64,000 bases of DNA from Psychromonas marina (GTDB lineage Bacteria > Pseudomonadota > Gammaproteobacteria > Enterobacterales > Psychromonadaceae), in NCBI RefSeq assembly GCF_030161115.1, contig NZ_BSPQ01000002.1, positions 604,003 to 668,002 on the forward strand, in the 5' to 3' direction. Both the position numbers and the translations under genes were made by a program. Below the pieces are notes generated by a model, which was not told the DNA's origin, searched no databases, and saw only the letters and a program-made list of their open reading frames with translations. Positions 9,162 to 20,212 of this stretch are shown in pieces; positions within the stretch are counted from its first letter, which is position 1; the number at the start of each line of letters is the position of its first letter.

Positions 9162-11828
9162 ATGACCCAAATTTCCTCTATCGACGAAAATGTTGAAGAA
9201 AGCATTGAACAAAACATTGAAAAAAATCCCCAAGAAAAATATCTCGCTGACTATAAAGCTTCAGCATTTTTAATTGATAGCTTAGATTTAGATTTTGACT
9301 TGTATGATGAGCATACGATTGTGAAAGCACGTTCGGTTATCAGACGCGTTGCGGGTAAGAATAGTCCACTGTTTCTGTTTGGAGAACATTTAACGCTACG
9401 CAGTATCACTGTTGATGGTAATGATTTTGCACACTATAAGCTGGTGGAAGGGGGGATTGAGCTCTCTGAATTACCAGATAATTTTATCCTCGATATTGAG
9501 ACTGAAATTAACCCGCTTGCTAATAAAGCGTTTGAGGGTTTGTATAAATCAGGTGAAGCCTTTTGCACTCAGTGTGAAGCGGAAGGTTTTCGTCGTATTA
9601 CCTATTACCTAGATCGCCCTGATATTTTGGCTAAATTCAGCACCACAATAAGCGCTGATAAAGCCCTATATCCATCACTGTTATCTAATGGTAATCGCGT
9701 TGATCAAGGTGATTTAGATAACGGTCGTCACTTTGTGAAATGGGTTGACCCTTTCCCGAAACCTGCTTATCTGTTTGCACTTGTTGCGGGTGAATTTGAT
9801 TGCTTAACGGATAGCTTTACTACTAAAAGTGGTCGTCATGTTGCGTTAGAATTATTTGTTGATAAAGGTAATTTAGATAAAACAGCCCATGCGATGCTCG
9901 CGCTTAAAAACTCCATGAAATGGGATGAAGAACGCTTCAACTTAGAGTATGACCTTGATATTTATATGATTGTTGCTGTTGATTTCTTTAACATGGGCGC
10001 AATGGAGAACAAGGGGTTAAATATCTTTAACTCTAAGTTTGTCTTAGCAAACTCACAAAGCGCAACGGATCAAGATTATTTAGGCATTGAAGCCGTTATT
10101 GGTCATGAATATTTTCATAACTGGACGGGTAACCGCATCACCTGCCGTGATTGGTTCCAATTAAGCCTAAAAGAGGGCTTAACGGTATTTCGTGATCAGG
10201 AGTTCAGCTCTGACATGGGCAGTCGTTCGTCTAACCGTATCGCGAATGTAAAAATCATGCGTAATCATCAATTCGCTGAAGATGCTGGCCCAATGTCGCA
10301 TCCCATTCGTCCTGCTTCAGTGATAGAGATGAATAATTTCTATACGGTTACGGTGTATAACAAAGGGTCTGAAGTGATTCGCATGTTACATACGTTATTA
10401 GGTGAAGAAAAATTCCAGCAAGGGATGGCGTTATACGTAGAGCGACACGATGGTCAAGCGGTTACCTGTGATGACTTTGTCGCTGCGATGACCGATGCAA
10501 GTGGTATCGACCTGACCTTGTTTAAGCGTTGGTATTCGCAATCGGGTACTCCTCAAATCAGTATTACTGATCATTTTGATGCTAATAGTAATAGCTATCA
10601 AATTACTTTCAAGCAAAAAAACAGATCAACGGCTGACCAAAAAAATAAACTACCATTGCATATTCCCGTTGATATTGAACTATTAGACAAAGCAGGTAAG
10701 GCAATTGAGCTAGGGCACGGTCAAACCAACAAAGTATTAAGCTTAACGCAAAAAGAGCAAACGTTTGTATTTGAAAATGTAGCTGAACACCCCGTACCTT
10801 GCGTATTTAGAAGCTTATCGGCACCGGTGAAATACCAGTATGCTTATAGCGATGAACAGTTATTGCATCTGATCAGTTTTGCAAGTGATGAGTTCTCTCG
10901 TTGGGATGCAGGGCAGATGTTGTTCAACAAATACCTAGTGAATAATGTCCAACTTAAACAGGCGGGCAAGGCATTTGCTTTACCAACGCTATTTGTAGAT
11001 GCGTTCAACAGCGTATTAAGTAATGAATCATTAGATTCTGCACTGATTGCTGATATGTTTGATTTTATCAGTGAGAATGGTGCAATGGAGCTATTTGAGC
11101 GTGTTGATATCGAACTAATTCATGATGCACGTGAGTTTATTGTGAATGCGTTAGCCACTGCGTTATATCCGGTTTTTGTTCGCCGCTATCATCAGCATCA
11201 ATTAAGTGCACAATATCAGCCTGCAACCGATGATATTGCACAGCGTAAATTAGCCAATTGCGCACTTTTATATATCGCGAAAAGTGATCAAACGTTAGCT
11301 AATGAATTAGTGATAAAACAGATCGAAACAGCGGATAACATGACCGATCACCTTGGTGCACTTCAGGCGGCTAATAGCGGAAAATTAGCGTGTTATGATG
11401 TGGTAATGAATGACTTTGATAATAAGTGGTTTGAAAATGGATTAGTCATGGATAAGTGGTTTGCATTGCAAGCTTCACTATCAAGCGACAGTGTATTAGA
11501 TAATATTGAACAGTTATTTAATCATCGTAGTTTTGATTACAGCAATCCAAACCGTTTACGTGCATTAGTGGGTACTTTTGTGAATGCTAATAGCTATTAT
11601 TTTCATGCTATTGACGGCAGTGGTTATCAGTTCTTAACGGATCAATTGATTAAGCTAAACAGTCAAAACCCGCAAGTTGCAGCGCGCTTAATCACACCAC
11701 TTATTCAGTTCAAGCGATTAGATGCAAAACGCATTGAGTTAATGAAAGCACAGTTAAATCGATTATTAGAGATTGAGAACTTGTCATTAGATCTGTATGA
11801 AAAGGTTACTAAGGCACTATCTCTTTAA
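9162..11828 (+). CDS. pepN: Aminopeptidase N (M1 zinc metallopeptidase)
   Basis: Removes N-terminal residues from peptides in the cytoplasm. The 888-aa length fits the proteobacterial PepN family. The substrate-binding GAMEN motif lies near residue 276 (MGAMENKGLNIFN). The zinc site HEYFH is near residue 313, followed by the second glutamate ligand in LKEGLTVFRDQEF. The C-terminal helical domain typical of PepN follows. The first ~30 residues are Glu/Asn-rich and extend slightly beyond E. coli PepN; no signal peptide. Monocistronic, with a terminator downstream. Identification is firm. Confidence 0.96.
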   Translation: MTQISSIDENVEESIEQNIEKNPQEKYLADYKASAFLIDSLDLDFDLYDEHTIVKARSVIRRVAGKNSPLFLFGEHLTLRSITVDGNDFAHYKLVEGGIELSELPDNFILDIETEINPLANKAFEGLYKSGEAFCTQCEAEGFRRITYYLDRPDILAKFSTTISADKALYPSLLSNGNRVDQGDLDNGRHFVKWVDPFPKPAYLFALVAGEFDCLTDSFTTKSGRHVALELFVDKGNLDKTAHAMLALKNSMKWDEERFNLEYDLDIYMIVAVDFFNMGAMENKGLNIFNSKFVLANSQSATDQDYLGIEAVIGHEYFHNWTGNRITCRDWFQLSLKEGLTVFRDQEFSSDMGSRSSNRIANVKIMRNHQFAEDAGPMSHPIRPASVIEMNNFYTVTVYNKGSEVIRMLHTLLGEEKFQQGMALYVERHDGQAVTCDDFVAAMTDASGIDLTLFKRWYSQSGTPQISITDHFDANSNSYQITFKQKNRSTADQKNKLPLHIPVDIELLDKAGKAIELGHGQTNKVLSLTQKEQTFVFENVAEHPVPCVFRSLSAPVKYQYAYSDEQLLHLISFASDEFSRWDAGQMLFNKYLVNNVQLKQAGKAFALPTLFVDAFNSVLSNESLDSALIADMFDFISENGAMELFERVDIELIHDAREFIVNALATALYPVFVRRYHQHQLSAQYQPATDDIAQRKLANCALLYIAKSDQTLANELVIKQIETADNMTDHLGALQAANSGKLACYDVVMNDFDNKWFENGLVMDKWFALQASLSSDSVLDNIEQLFNHRSFDYSNPNRLRALVGTFVNANSYYFHAIDGSGYQFLTDQLIKLNSQNPQVAARLITPLIQFKRLDAKRIELMKAQLNRLLEIENLSLDLYEKVTKALSL

Positions 11829-11865
11829 AAATCAGTTTATTAGCTTTTAAATAGTGTGACAACAC

Positions 11866-11896
11866 AAGCCTTTCTGAACATTCAGTTAGGCTTTTT
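11866..11896 (+). terminator. Intrinsic terminator after pepN
   Basis: AAGCCT (11866-11871) plus an inner CTGAA/TTCAG pairing closes on AGGCTT, followed by TTTTT to 11896. This is a good Rho-independent terminator for pepN and separates it from the SLC13 gene. Confidence 0.8.
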
Positions 11897-11976
11897 AACT
11901 TCTTTTGACATATCCCCCCCATTTTTTCTAATTTTGAGCCAAAATTATCACTTAGTAGCTAAAGATGTGAAAAGTC

Positions 11977-13386
11977 ATGAAAAACAATATGAAGTTTATT
12001 CTTCCGATCCTCATCCCATTAATTATTTTATTGTTGCCCTCATCAAGCTTTGGTATTGAAGGGTTAACGTTAGTTGAGCAGCGTGTGATCGCTATTTTTG
12101 TGATGGCTGCATTGTGTTGGGTGCTAGAGCCAATACCGATATATGCAACGTCTCTATTAATCATTGTGCTAGAGTTACTCATCATCTCAGATCAAGGGTT
12201 ATGGTTTACTAAATTTGAGTCTCCAGAGTTGGGGGAGTTAATCTCTTATAAAGTCATCATGGGCACTTTTGCATCCCCTATTATTATGCTTTTTTTAGGT
12301 GGTTTCTTCTTAGCGATAGCTGCCACTAAATACCGTTTGGACATTAATCTCGCACGTGTATTATTAAAACCATTTGGTCAAAATCCTAAATATGTGATGT
12401 TAGGATTAATGATCATCACCGCTGTGTTCTCGATGTTTATGAGCAATACTGCAACGACTGCGATGATGCTATCGATATTAACGCCGGTATTGGCACTTTT
12501 CTCACAAGATGATCTAGGAAAGGTTGCCTTTGCGCTTTCTGTTCCTGTTGCAGCAAACATTGGTGGAATTGGTACGCCAATAGGCACTCCGCCGAATGCG
12601 GTGGCACTTAAATATTTGGTAGATGAAAATAGCATTAGCTTTGGTGAATGGATGATTTTTGGTGTCCCCTTTGTCATTCTCATGCTTGCTATTGCTTGGT
12701 TTTTCTTAATTGCACTGTTTCCCGCTTCTATCAAGGAGATAAACCTTAATATTAAAGGTCGATTTTTAAAAACACCAAAAGCAATCACTGTCTATGTAAC
12801 ATTTATCGTTACTATCTTATTATGGTTAATGGGCGGACTACATGGAATGAACTCCTATGTAGTCGCGCTGATCCCGGTTGCTGTCTTTTCAATGTTTAAG
12901 ATTATTACTAAAGAAGATTTGAAAAAGATATCCTGGGATGTGTTATGGCTTGTTTCTGGTGGTATTGCACTGGGTGTTGCACTCGATAAATCAGGATTGG
13001 CTAAGAATGCGATTGATGCAATTCCGTTTGCGGGGTTACATCCACTGTTGTTGATTGCAGGAGCATCTCTGCTTTGTTTGCTGATGGCAAATTTTATGTC
13101 GCACACGGCGACCGCTAATCTATTATTACCTTTGGTTGCGGCACTTGGTGCTTCGATGCACGGGTTATTACCTTATGGAGGAGAGGTGGTGTTGATTTTA
13201 GCGGTTACCTTTGCAGCCTCTTTAGGTATGTCGCTTCCAATTAGTACCCCGCCAAATGCATTAGCCTTTGCATCCGGGCATGTTGAAACCAAACAGATGG
13301 CTAAAGTGGGAGGAGTATTAGGCATTGTGGGCTTATTAGTTACTTATGTGATGTTATTTATATTAAATCAAATGGAATTTATTTAG
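11977..13386 (+). CDS. SLC13/DASS family sodium-coupled anion (dicarboxylate) symporter
   Basis: Inner-membrane transporter of the divalent anion:Na+ symporter family, importing C4-dicarboxylates, citrate or sulfate. The 469-aa protein is almost all hydrophobic helices and shows both family repeats: a first SNT-type motif region (MSNTATTAMM, then NIGGIGTPIGTPPNAVAL) and a second (MSHTATANLLLP, then SLGMSLPISTPPNALAFASG). The ATG at 11977 sits just before the first membrane helix. Only 11 bp separate its stop from a receiver-domain gene, so the two are probably one operon. The substrate is not predictable, but a carboxylate is most likely from the SNT motifs. Confidence 0.88.
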   Translation: MKNNMKFILPILIPLIILLLPSSSFGIEGLTLVEQRVIAIFVMAALCWVLEPIPIYATSLLIIVLELLIISDQGLWFTKFESPELGELISYKVIMGTFASPIIMLFLGGFFLAIAATKYRLDINLARVLLKPFGQNPKYVMLGLMIITAVFSMFMSNTATTAMMLSILTPVLALFSQDDLGKVAFALSVPVAANIGGIGTPIGTPPNAVALKYLVDENSISFGEWMIFGVPFVILMLAIAWFFLIALFPASIKEINLNIKGRFLKTPKAITVYVTFIVTILLWLMGGLHGMNSYVVALIPVAVFSMFKIITKEDLKKISWDVLWLVSGGIALGVALDKSGLAKNAIDAIPFAGLHPLLLIAGASLLCLLMANFMSHTATANLLLPLVAALGASMHGLLPYGGEVVLILAVTFAASLGMSLPISTPPNALAFASGHVETKQMAKVGGVLGIVGLLVTYVMLFILNQMEFI

Positions 13387-13397
13387 GAGTAGATTAA

Positions 13398-13871
13398 ATG
13401 GAAAAAATTAATATTATTTGTGTTGATGATGAGCGTGAAGTATTGGATTCTGTCGTGCGCGATCTCGACTACCTTAGTGATATTATTAATATTGAAGAGT
13501 GTGAGTCTGCTGTTGAATGTTTAGAGCTATTAGAGGAGTTAGACGCGAATCAAGAGTATGTTGCAGTATTAATCTCTGATCACGTTATGCCGGGTAAAAC
13601 AGGGGTGGAATTATTAACGGAAGTTGAGGTCGATCCGCGCTTCCTAGGGACTAAAAAACTGTTATTAACAGGACTTGCAACGCAAGCAGATACCATCAAG
13701 GCGATCAATAATGCCAAGCTAGACAACTTTTTAGAAAAAGTATGGGATCCGGTTGAACTGTTACAAACGGTAAAAGAGTTGTTGACCGAATACATTGTTG
13801 AGCGAGGCATCGATTATGATGATTATTTGGAAAAACTCGATGCCCCGACGTTATATCGATTAGTTAAATAA
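13398..13871 (+). CDS. Stand-alone receiver (CheY-like) response regulator
   Basis: A 157-aa protein that is essentially one phosphoreceiver domain. The acidic pair is in CVDDE near residues 10-12, the phosphoacceptor Asp is in ISDHVMPG near residue 56, the conserved Thr is in LLLTGLA and the conserved Lys in FLEKVWDP, where the usual following proline is replaced by Val. After the receiver there are only ~35 residues (YIVERGIDYDDYLEKLD...), with no DNA-binding or enzymatic domain. AGGAG precedes the ATG. It follows the SLC13 transporter by 11 bp and no histidine kinase is nearby, so its partner lies elsewhere. It could control the transporter by protein contact, but this is inference. Confidence 0.85.
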   Translation: MEKINIICVDDEREVLDSVVRDLDYLSDIINIEECESAVECLELLEELDANQEYVAVLISDHVMPGKTGVELLTEVEVDPRFLGTKKLLLTGLATQADTIKAINNAKLDNFLEKVWDPVELLQTVKELLTEYIVERGIDYDDYLEKLDAPTLYRLVK

Positions 13872-13883
13872 CCTTATAGGTAG

Positions 13884-14669
13884 TTATTCTTCTATTGCTA
13901 CCTGCTTGCTCGTGAACAACAGTTCCTGTTTATAGATATCAACCCAAAATGCGGTTGCACCACATACCGCAATGGGCATGATCACAAAGTTAATAATAGG
14001 CAGGGTGGTGAAAAAGCTAATTAGCATGCCAAAGGTTAAATTCTTACCTAGTCTGCCTGCAAGTACCTTTTTCATTTCGGCGAAGGGTATTTTGTGGTTA
14101 TCAAAGGGGAAGTCGGCATATTGAATTGCCATCATCCAACCTGAAAAAATGAACCAGATGAAAGGAGCAATCGTTTGACCAAAGCCTGGTATCAAAAACA
14201 GCAGTGCACAAACCAATAAACGCGGTAAGAAATAGACCCATTTTTGTAATTCTCGTTTAAATATTCGCGGCAAATCTTTCATTAAGTCCATCATGCCATC
14301 GTCATTAATTGCTTCACCGATCAATAAACTTTCAGTTTTTTCTGCAAGTAAACCATTAAAAGGAGCTGCAATGAGATTCGCAACAGTTGAGAAAATAAAG
14401 GAGAAACTGACTAGAATAGAAAAAATCAAAAATGGCCAAAATAGGTATGTAATCCAACTTAGCCAATCGGGTAATGCGGCCATATAACCTTGAATCCATT
14501 CACTAACCGCAGAAAAAAGAAACCAAAATGCGCTAGCAAAAATGACAATGTTGATCATTAGAGGTATTAATACAAAAAAACGTAATTTAGGGTGGCTTAA
14601 TAATTTCGCCCCCTTAAGTAGGTAATTGATGCCAGAAAGTGGCGTGTTAGTGGTTGGATTATTTAACAT
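13884..14669 (-). CDS. cysZ: Sulfate transporter CysZ
   Basis: Inner-membrane protein of the CysZ/EI24 family that lets sulfate into the cell for cysteine synthesis. The 261-aa length fits CysZ, as does the opening GINYLLKGAKLLSHPKLRFFVLIP. Several hydrophobic helices follow, with the conserved segment FSTVANLIAAPFNGLLAEK and, near the end, the LPIINFVIMPIAVCGATAFW helix. The neighbouring rightward zipA and ligA form a cysZ-zipA-ligA cluster, as in many gammaproteobacteria. The 3' end lies 12 bp from the converging receiver gene, with no terminator in the gap. Confidence 0.93.
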   Translation of the reverse strand: MLNNPTTNTPLSGINYLLKGAKLLSHPKLRFFVLIPLMINIVIFASAFWFLFSAVSEWIQGYMAALPDWLSWITYLFWPFLIFSILVSFSFIFSTVANLIAAPFNGLLAEKTESLLIGEAINDDGMMDLMKDLPRIFKRELQKWVYFLPRLLVCALLFLIPGFGQTIAPFIWFIFSGWMMAIQYADFPFDNHKIPFAEMKKVLAGRLGKNLTFGMLISFFTTLPIINFVIMPIAVCGATAFWVDIYKQELLFTSKQVAIEE

Positions 14670-14850
14670 TTATTAAGTCCATATAGTTAATAATGAGATG
14701 ATTTTACTCTGCTTTGTATAAATAATGATAGAAAATATTTAATCCTTAACAGTTTTATAAAAAAAAGGGGGCTAGTGATAGACGATCCCCAGTGTTCAAT
14801 GCTAGTTTACCTATAATTCAAGTTATGCTTCCCAATCAAGAGTATCAAAA

Positions 14851-15738
14851 ATGCAACATTTCCAATCTATTTTAATTGTCATCGGCCTGATAGCTATCGG
14901 CGGCGTTTTAATTCATGGTTACCTTATCGGACGTAAAGAGAAAGAGTCGGTAACAGAAAGAGGCAATGATGTTGACATTTTTGCTGAAAAACCTTCCTCT
15001 GAAGAAACTGTCGAGCAGGTTGATGATGTTATTAGCGAAGTCCGTATTATCAGCAATAATGATCAACACTCAGAACCCGATAATATCGATTTTTCGTTAG
15101 CGTTAAACGATGACAAAGTGGATCCTGTTGAGTTTGTCGATGAAGAACAACCAATATCTAGCACACCAGATGTTGAAGATGTTGAAGATATTGACGTTGC
15201 TACGGTGATCAGTGCGCCGAGCAGTGAAGAGAAATTAGAACAGGAAACATTAGAACAACCTGTCGAGGACATTGTCCCAGAAAGTGACGATGTTGTGATT
15301 GAGGAAGAGAGTCTCAATGCAGACCAACCTCAAGACCTATTTATCTTTAATGTGGCTGCCAGAGAAGGGAAGTTGTTGGGGGGGCATGAGTTATTACAAT
15401 TTTTCTTAACCTCAGGTTTCCGTCATGGTGAAATGGCTATTTTCCATCGTCATGAGCATTCCGACGGCACTGGGCCAGTATTGTTTAGCATCGCAAACAT
15501 GATGGCTCCTGGTGTTTTTGATACCGATAATATGGAGCAATTTAAATCAGAGGGTGTGTCCTTTTTCTTAACCGCTCCTAATAAAGACATTAATATTAAA
15601 ACATCTTTCGATTTAATGTTACGTGCGGTAGAGCAAATGGCTGAAGAGTTTGATTGTGATGTTTTAAATGCACAACGAGAAAAAATGACAACAGACCAAT
15701 TTATTGAGTACAATAATCGTCTAGTACACTATATGTAA
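14851..15738 (+). CDS. zipA: Cell division protein ZipA
   Basis: Tethers FtsZ to the inner membrane at the division septum. The first helix (about residues 6-24, ILIVIGLIAIGGVLIHGYL) is the N-terminal membrane anchor. A long acidic, Glu/Asp/Val-rich unstructured linker follows to about residue 160, and the C-terminal FtsZ-binding domain covers ~163-295 (FIFNVAAREGKLLGGHELLQFF, later MAPGVFDTDNM). In relatives the linker is often Pro/Gln-rich; here it is mainly acidic. It is upstream of ligA with its own terminator, the usual gammaproteobacterial arrangement. Confidence 0.95.
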   Translation: MQHFQSILIVIGLIAIGGVLIHGYLIGRKEKESVTERGNDVDIFAEKPSSEETVEQVDDVISEVRIISNNDQHSEPDNIDFSLALNDDKVDPVEFVDEEQPISSTPDVEDVEDIDVATVISAPSSEEKLEQETLEQPVEDIVPESDDVVIEEESLNADQPQDLFIFNVAAREGKLLGGHELLQFFLTSGFRHGEMAIFHRHEHSDGTGPVLFSIANMMAPGVFDTDNMEQFKSEGVSFFLTAPNKDINIKTSFDLMLRAVEQMAEEFDCDVLNAQREKMTTDQFIEYNNRLVHYM

Positions 15739-15770
15739 ACGGAATATGCTAAACTACATCTTCTTTTAAA

Positions 15771-15793
15771 GCCTCGCATAGCGAGGTTTTTTT
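15771..15793 (+). terminator. Intrinsic terminator between zipA and ligA
   Basis: CCTCGC (15772-15777) pairs with GCGAGG (15781-15786) across a short ATA loop and is followed by seven T residues. It is a classic small terminator for zipA, leaving only about 20 bp before the ligA start. Confidence 0.85.
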
Positions 15794-15797
15794 ATAA

Positions 15798-17813
<2,016 letters not shown>

Positions 17814-17822
17814 GGAGTTCAG

Positions 17823-18083
17823 ATGAAAAAGATCAAGAATGAATCTCAATTATTACAACACGCGATTAAATTAGGAGCAAATTATGCCCTTAAACGCGGT
17901 TATGCAGGTATTGATGGAACAACATCGTCGAAGGATAAACAGGAAGTAATCTATCGTTTGTTGGTGCAAGATAAGCTTATTACGCCACTCAGTAAGAACG
18001 ATGAAACAACGGCGAATATTCGTCATAAATTAGTGGTATGGATAATGAAACATCTACCACCAGAACACTCACTTTTACAATAA
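17823..18083 (+). CDS. Small conserved protein (DUF5062-like)
   Basis: An 86-aa soluble protein rich in Lys and Leu, with no membrane segment. It looks like the small DUF5062 family that follows ligA in Vibrio and relatives; the assignment is from memory of the family and moderately sure. The AAGGAG ribosome site and ATG begin 9 bp after the ligA stop, so the gene is translated as part of the ligA transcript. Function unknown. Confidence 0.7.
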   Translation: MKKIKNESQLLQHAIKLGANYALKRGYAGIDGTTSSKDKQEVIYRLLVQDKLITPLSKNDETTANIRHKLVVWIMKHLPPEHSLLQ

Positions 18084-18130
18084 TGGTTATACTGTTTAGA
18101 TTGTAAAATAGAAAAGAGCAGAGAAGATTA

Positions 18131-18835
18131 ATGTTATTAGCACCATTTTATACAACTAAAGATAATTTAATTAGCGTGTCAGCACAGCAGGCGAGTCATT
18201 TTGCGAAGCGACAATGTTTTGATTTTAATCCGATTCATGATCCAGAAAATAAACGTTTTTGTGTACCGGGTGATCTTCTATTTTCGCTTGCGTTGCAAAC
18301 TTATGGCGTGAGTGAATCGATGAGTTTTACCTTCACTAATATGGTCGGTGCAGATATGGGGCTAAACTTCCCTGACACCGCAGATGATCATATCGTGATC
18401 ACTAACGAGCAAGGTAAAAGTGTTTTAGAAATCGAACGTAAAGGTAAAATTAACAAAGACAGTCAATTTATTGAGTCTCTGATTAAAAACTACGGTCAGT
18501 TCTCTGGGCAAAATTTCCCAACGTTATTAATGCCACTAATGAAAGAGCATGGCGTGATGTTTAATCCTAATCGTCCTTTAGTCATGTACAACAGCATGAG
18601 CTTTGATTTTTCAAGCGTTGATTTTAATGATGCAATGCAAATAAAATTAGCAGATGCAACCTTGGAAGTTGAGCCTAAACGTGCCAATAGTTTCTTGAAA
18701 TTTGAGATGTTTGATGGTGAAAAACTCGCAGGTAAGGGTGTTAAGAGATTAATCGTTGCTGGGCTTAAACCTTATGAGCATGATGTGATCACTGCGTTTG
18801 CTAATAACTATGAAGCGCGTCGTGACGCATTTTAA
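18131..18835 (+). CDS. Conserved protein (DUF3581 family, hotdog-like)
   Basis: A 234-aa protein that I match to DUF3581, a gammaproteobacterial family of unknown function. The early segment FNPIHDPENKRFCVPGDLLF resembles the active-site region of MaoC-type hydratase (hotdog-fold) proteins (NPIH...G), so it may bind an acyl group, but the catalytic pair is not confirmed. No signal peptide or membrane helix. It follows the DUF5062 gene by 47 bp with an AGAGAAG-type ribosome site and shares a strong bidirectional terminator with grxD. Confidence 0.72.
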   Translation: MLLAPFYTTKDNLISVSAQQASHFAKRQCFDFNPIHDPENKRFCVPGDLLFSLALQTYGVSESMSFTFTNMVGADMGLNFPDTADDHIVITNEQGKSVLEIERKGKINKDSQFIESLIKNYGQFSGQNFPTLLMPLMKEHGVMFNPNRPLVMYNSMSFDFSSVDFNDAMQIKLADATLEVEPKRANSFLKFEMFDGEKLAGKGVKRLIVAGLKPYEHDVITAFANNYEARRDAF

Positions 18836-18866
18836 GTAACCTTAAACAGTGACGTGTAACAAATAC

Positions 18867-18903
18867 AAAAAAGGCGCTTAAACTTAGTTTAAGCGCCTTT
18901 TTT
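18867..18903. terminator. Strong bidirectional terminator between the DUF3581 gene and grxD
   Basis: A perfect 16-bp inverted repeat (18867-18882 and 18888-18903) with a 5-base loop. The core is GGCGCTTAAA, with six A/T residues on each outer flank, so it works in both directions for the two convergent genes. Confidence 0.92.
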
Positions 18904-18924
18904 ATTACTACTAAATAATGAGGT

Positions 18925-19257
18925 TTATTCAGCTGCTTCGTCAGCTTTCGCTGCTTCAGCAATAATTGGTTGTAGTTCACCTGTTTGGAACATTTCCATG
19001 ATGATGTCACAACCACCAATTAACTCGCCACCTACCCATAGTTGTGGGAAAGTTGGCCAATTTGCAAATTTTGGAAGTTCAGCGCGAATATCTGGGTTCT
19101 GTAAAATATCAACATAAGCGAAGGGTGCGCCACATTGCATTAATGCTTGTGATGCTTGTGATGAGAAACCACAGCTTGGTAATTTTGGAGAGCCTTTCAT
19201 GTAAAGTAGAATGCTATTTTCACTAATTTGGCTTTTGATTTTATCTAACGTTTCCAT
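18925..19257 (-). CDS. grxD: Monothiol glutaredoxin GrxD (Grx4)
   Basis: Monothiol glutaredoxin that carries and delivers [2Fe-2S] clusters with glutathione and BolA partners. The CGFS active site is near residues 28-31 (PSCGFSSQASQAL), followed by WPTFPQLWVGGELIGGCDI, which includes the cis-Pro and glutathione-binding loop. The 110-aa length fits E. coli GrxD (115 aa). The gene is divergent from sodB, and an FNR-like site lies between the two. Monocistronic with a strong terminator. Confidence 0.97.
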   Translation of the reverse strand: METLDKIKSQISENSILLYMKGSPKLPSCGFSSQASQALMQCGAPFAYVDILQNPDIRAELPKFANWPTFPQLWVGGELIGGCDIIMEMFQTGELQPIIAEAAKADEAAE

Positions 19258-19362
19258 TTTTATTTCCTAATAATGATTTTTATGAATTGTACCCGTTAAC
19301 GTGACTGAAAAAAACGTTATTATGAACAGGGATAATAAAGATTACTTTACCATATAAATAGT

Positions 19363-19376
19363 TTGACATAGATCAA
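19363..19376. promoter_or_regulatory. FNR-like site between grxD and sodB
   Basis: TTGACATAGATCAA matches the FNR consensus TTGAT-N4-ATCAA at nine of ten positions. A TATAAT sequence at 19402-19407 is a good -10 for sodB; the site centre lies roughly 40-45 bp before the expected start, close to a class II activator position. It could alternatively act on grxD. Binding is inferred from the match only. Confidence 0.5.
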
Positions 19377-19468
19377 TTTATTAACCAAGATGAATAGTTA
19401 TTATAATTCAGTAAATATTTGTTATATCCTAGTAATTAAGCAGTTACGCACATCTCGGAGATATTATC

Positions 19469-20050
19469 ATGGCAATTGAACTACCAGCGTTACCCTTTGC
19501 AAAAAATGCACTAGAGCCTCATATTTCGGCTGAAACTCTAGAATTTCACTATGAAAAACATCATGCGACTTATGTTGTAAAATTAAACGGCCTGATTGAA
19601 GGCACTGATTTAGCAACGAGCTCATTAGAAGACATTATTAAAAACAGCGAAGGTCCGTTATTTAATAACGCTGCACAAGTATGGAACCATACGTTCTACT
19701 GGAACTGTTTAGCACCTAATGCTGGTGGCGAACCTACTGGCGCGATTGCAGCCGCTATCGACAGCAGCTTTGGTTCATTTGAAGCATTCAAAACTGCCTG
19801 GAACGATAAAGCAGTAAACAACTTTGGTTCATCGTGGACATGGTTAGTAAAAAAAGCAGATGGTTCATTAGATATCGTTAATACGTCTAATGCAGCTACA
19901 CCATTAACCGATGAGTCTGTAACGACGTTACTGACTGTTGACTTGTGGGAACATGCTTATTACATTGATTATCGCAATGTTCGTCCAAATTACCTAAATG
20001 GTTTCTGGGCATTGGTTAACTGGGACTTTGTTAACCAAAACTTCGCGTGA
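19469..20050 (+). CDS. sodB: Superoxide dismutase, Fe type
   Basis: Converts superoxide to H2O2 and O2 in the cytoplasm. The 193-aa protein matches E. coli SodB in length and along its sequence (FHYEKHHATYVVKLN, FNNAAQVWNHTFYWNCLAP, NFGSSWTWLV, DLWEHAYYIDYRNVRPNYL). Metal ligands are the His in HYEKHH, the His in WNHTFYW and the Asp and His in DLWEHAYY. The Ala/Gln pattern FNNAAQVWNH is the Fe-SOD type. A CGGAGA ribosome site precedes the ATG. Monocistronic. Confidence 0.97.
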   Translation: MAIELPALPFAKNALEPHISAETLEFHYEKHHATYVVKLNGLIEGTDLATSSLEDIIKNSEGPLFNNAAQVWNHTFYWNCLAPNAGGEPTGAIAAAIDSSFGSFEAFKTAWNDKAVNNFGSSWTWLVKKADGSLDIVNTSNAATPLTDESVTTLLTVDLWEHAYYIDYRNVRPNYLNGFWALVNWDFVNQNFA

Positions 20051-20068
20051 TTTTTAGCGAAAATACCG

Positions 20069-20101
20069 AAGGGTTAAACTGTGATGGTTTAGCCCTTTTT
20101 T
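20069..20101 (+). terminator. Intrinsic terminator after sodB
   Basis: AAGGGTTAAAC (20069-20079) pairs with GTTTAGCCCTT (20087-20097, one T-G pair) and is followed by a T-run to 20101. Confidence 0.88.
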
Positions 20102-20212
20102 ATTGCTTATGAACAATGCTTAACGGGGCAATTTAGCACTTAAAGCTATTCAATACTTAGCATCATTATATGTTAGTATTCTCCCCAAATATTAACCCAG
20201 AGATAACCATTA

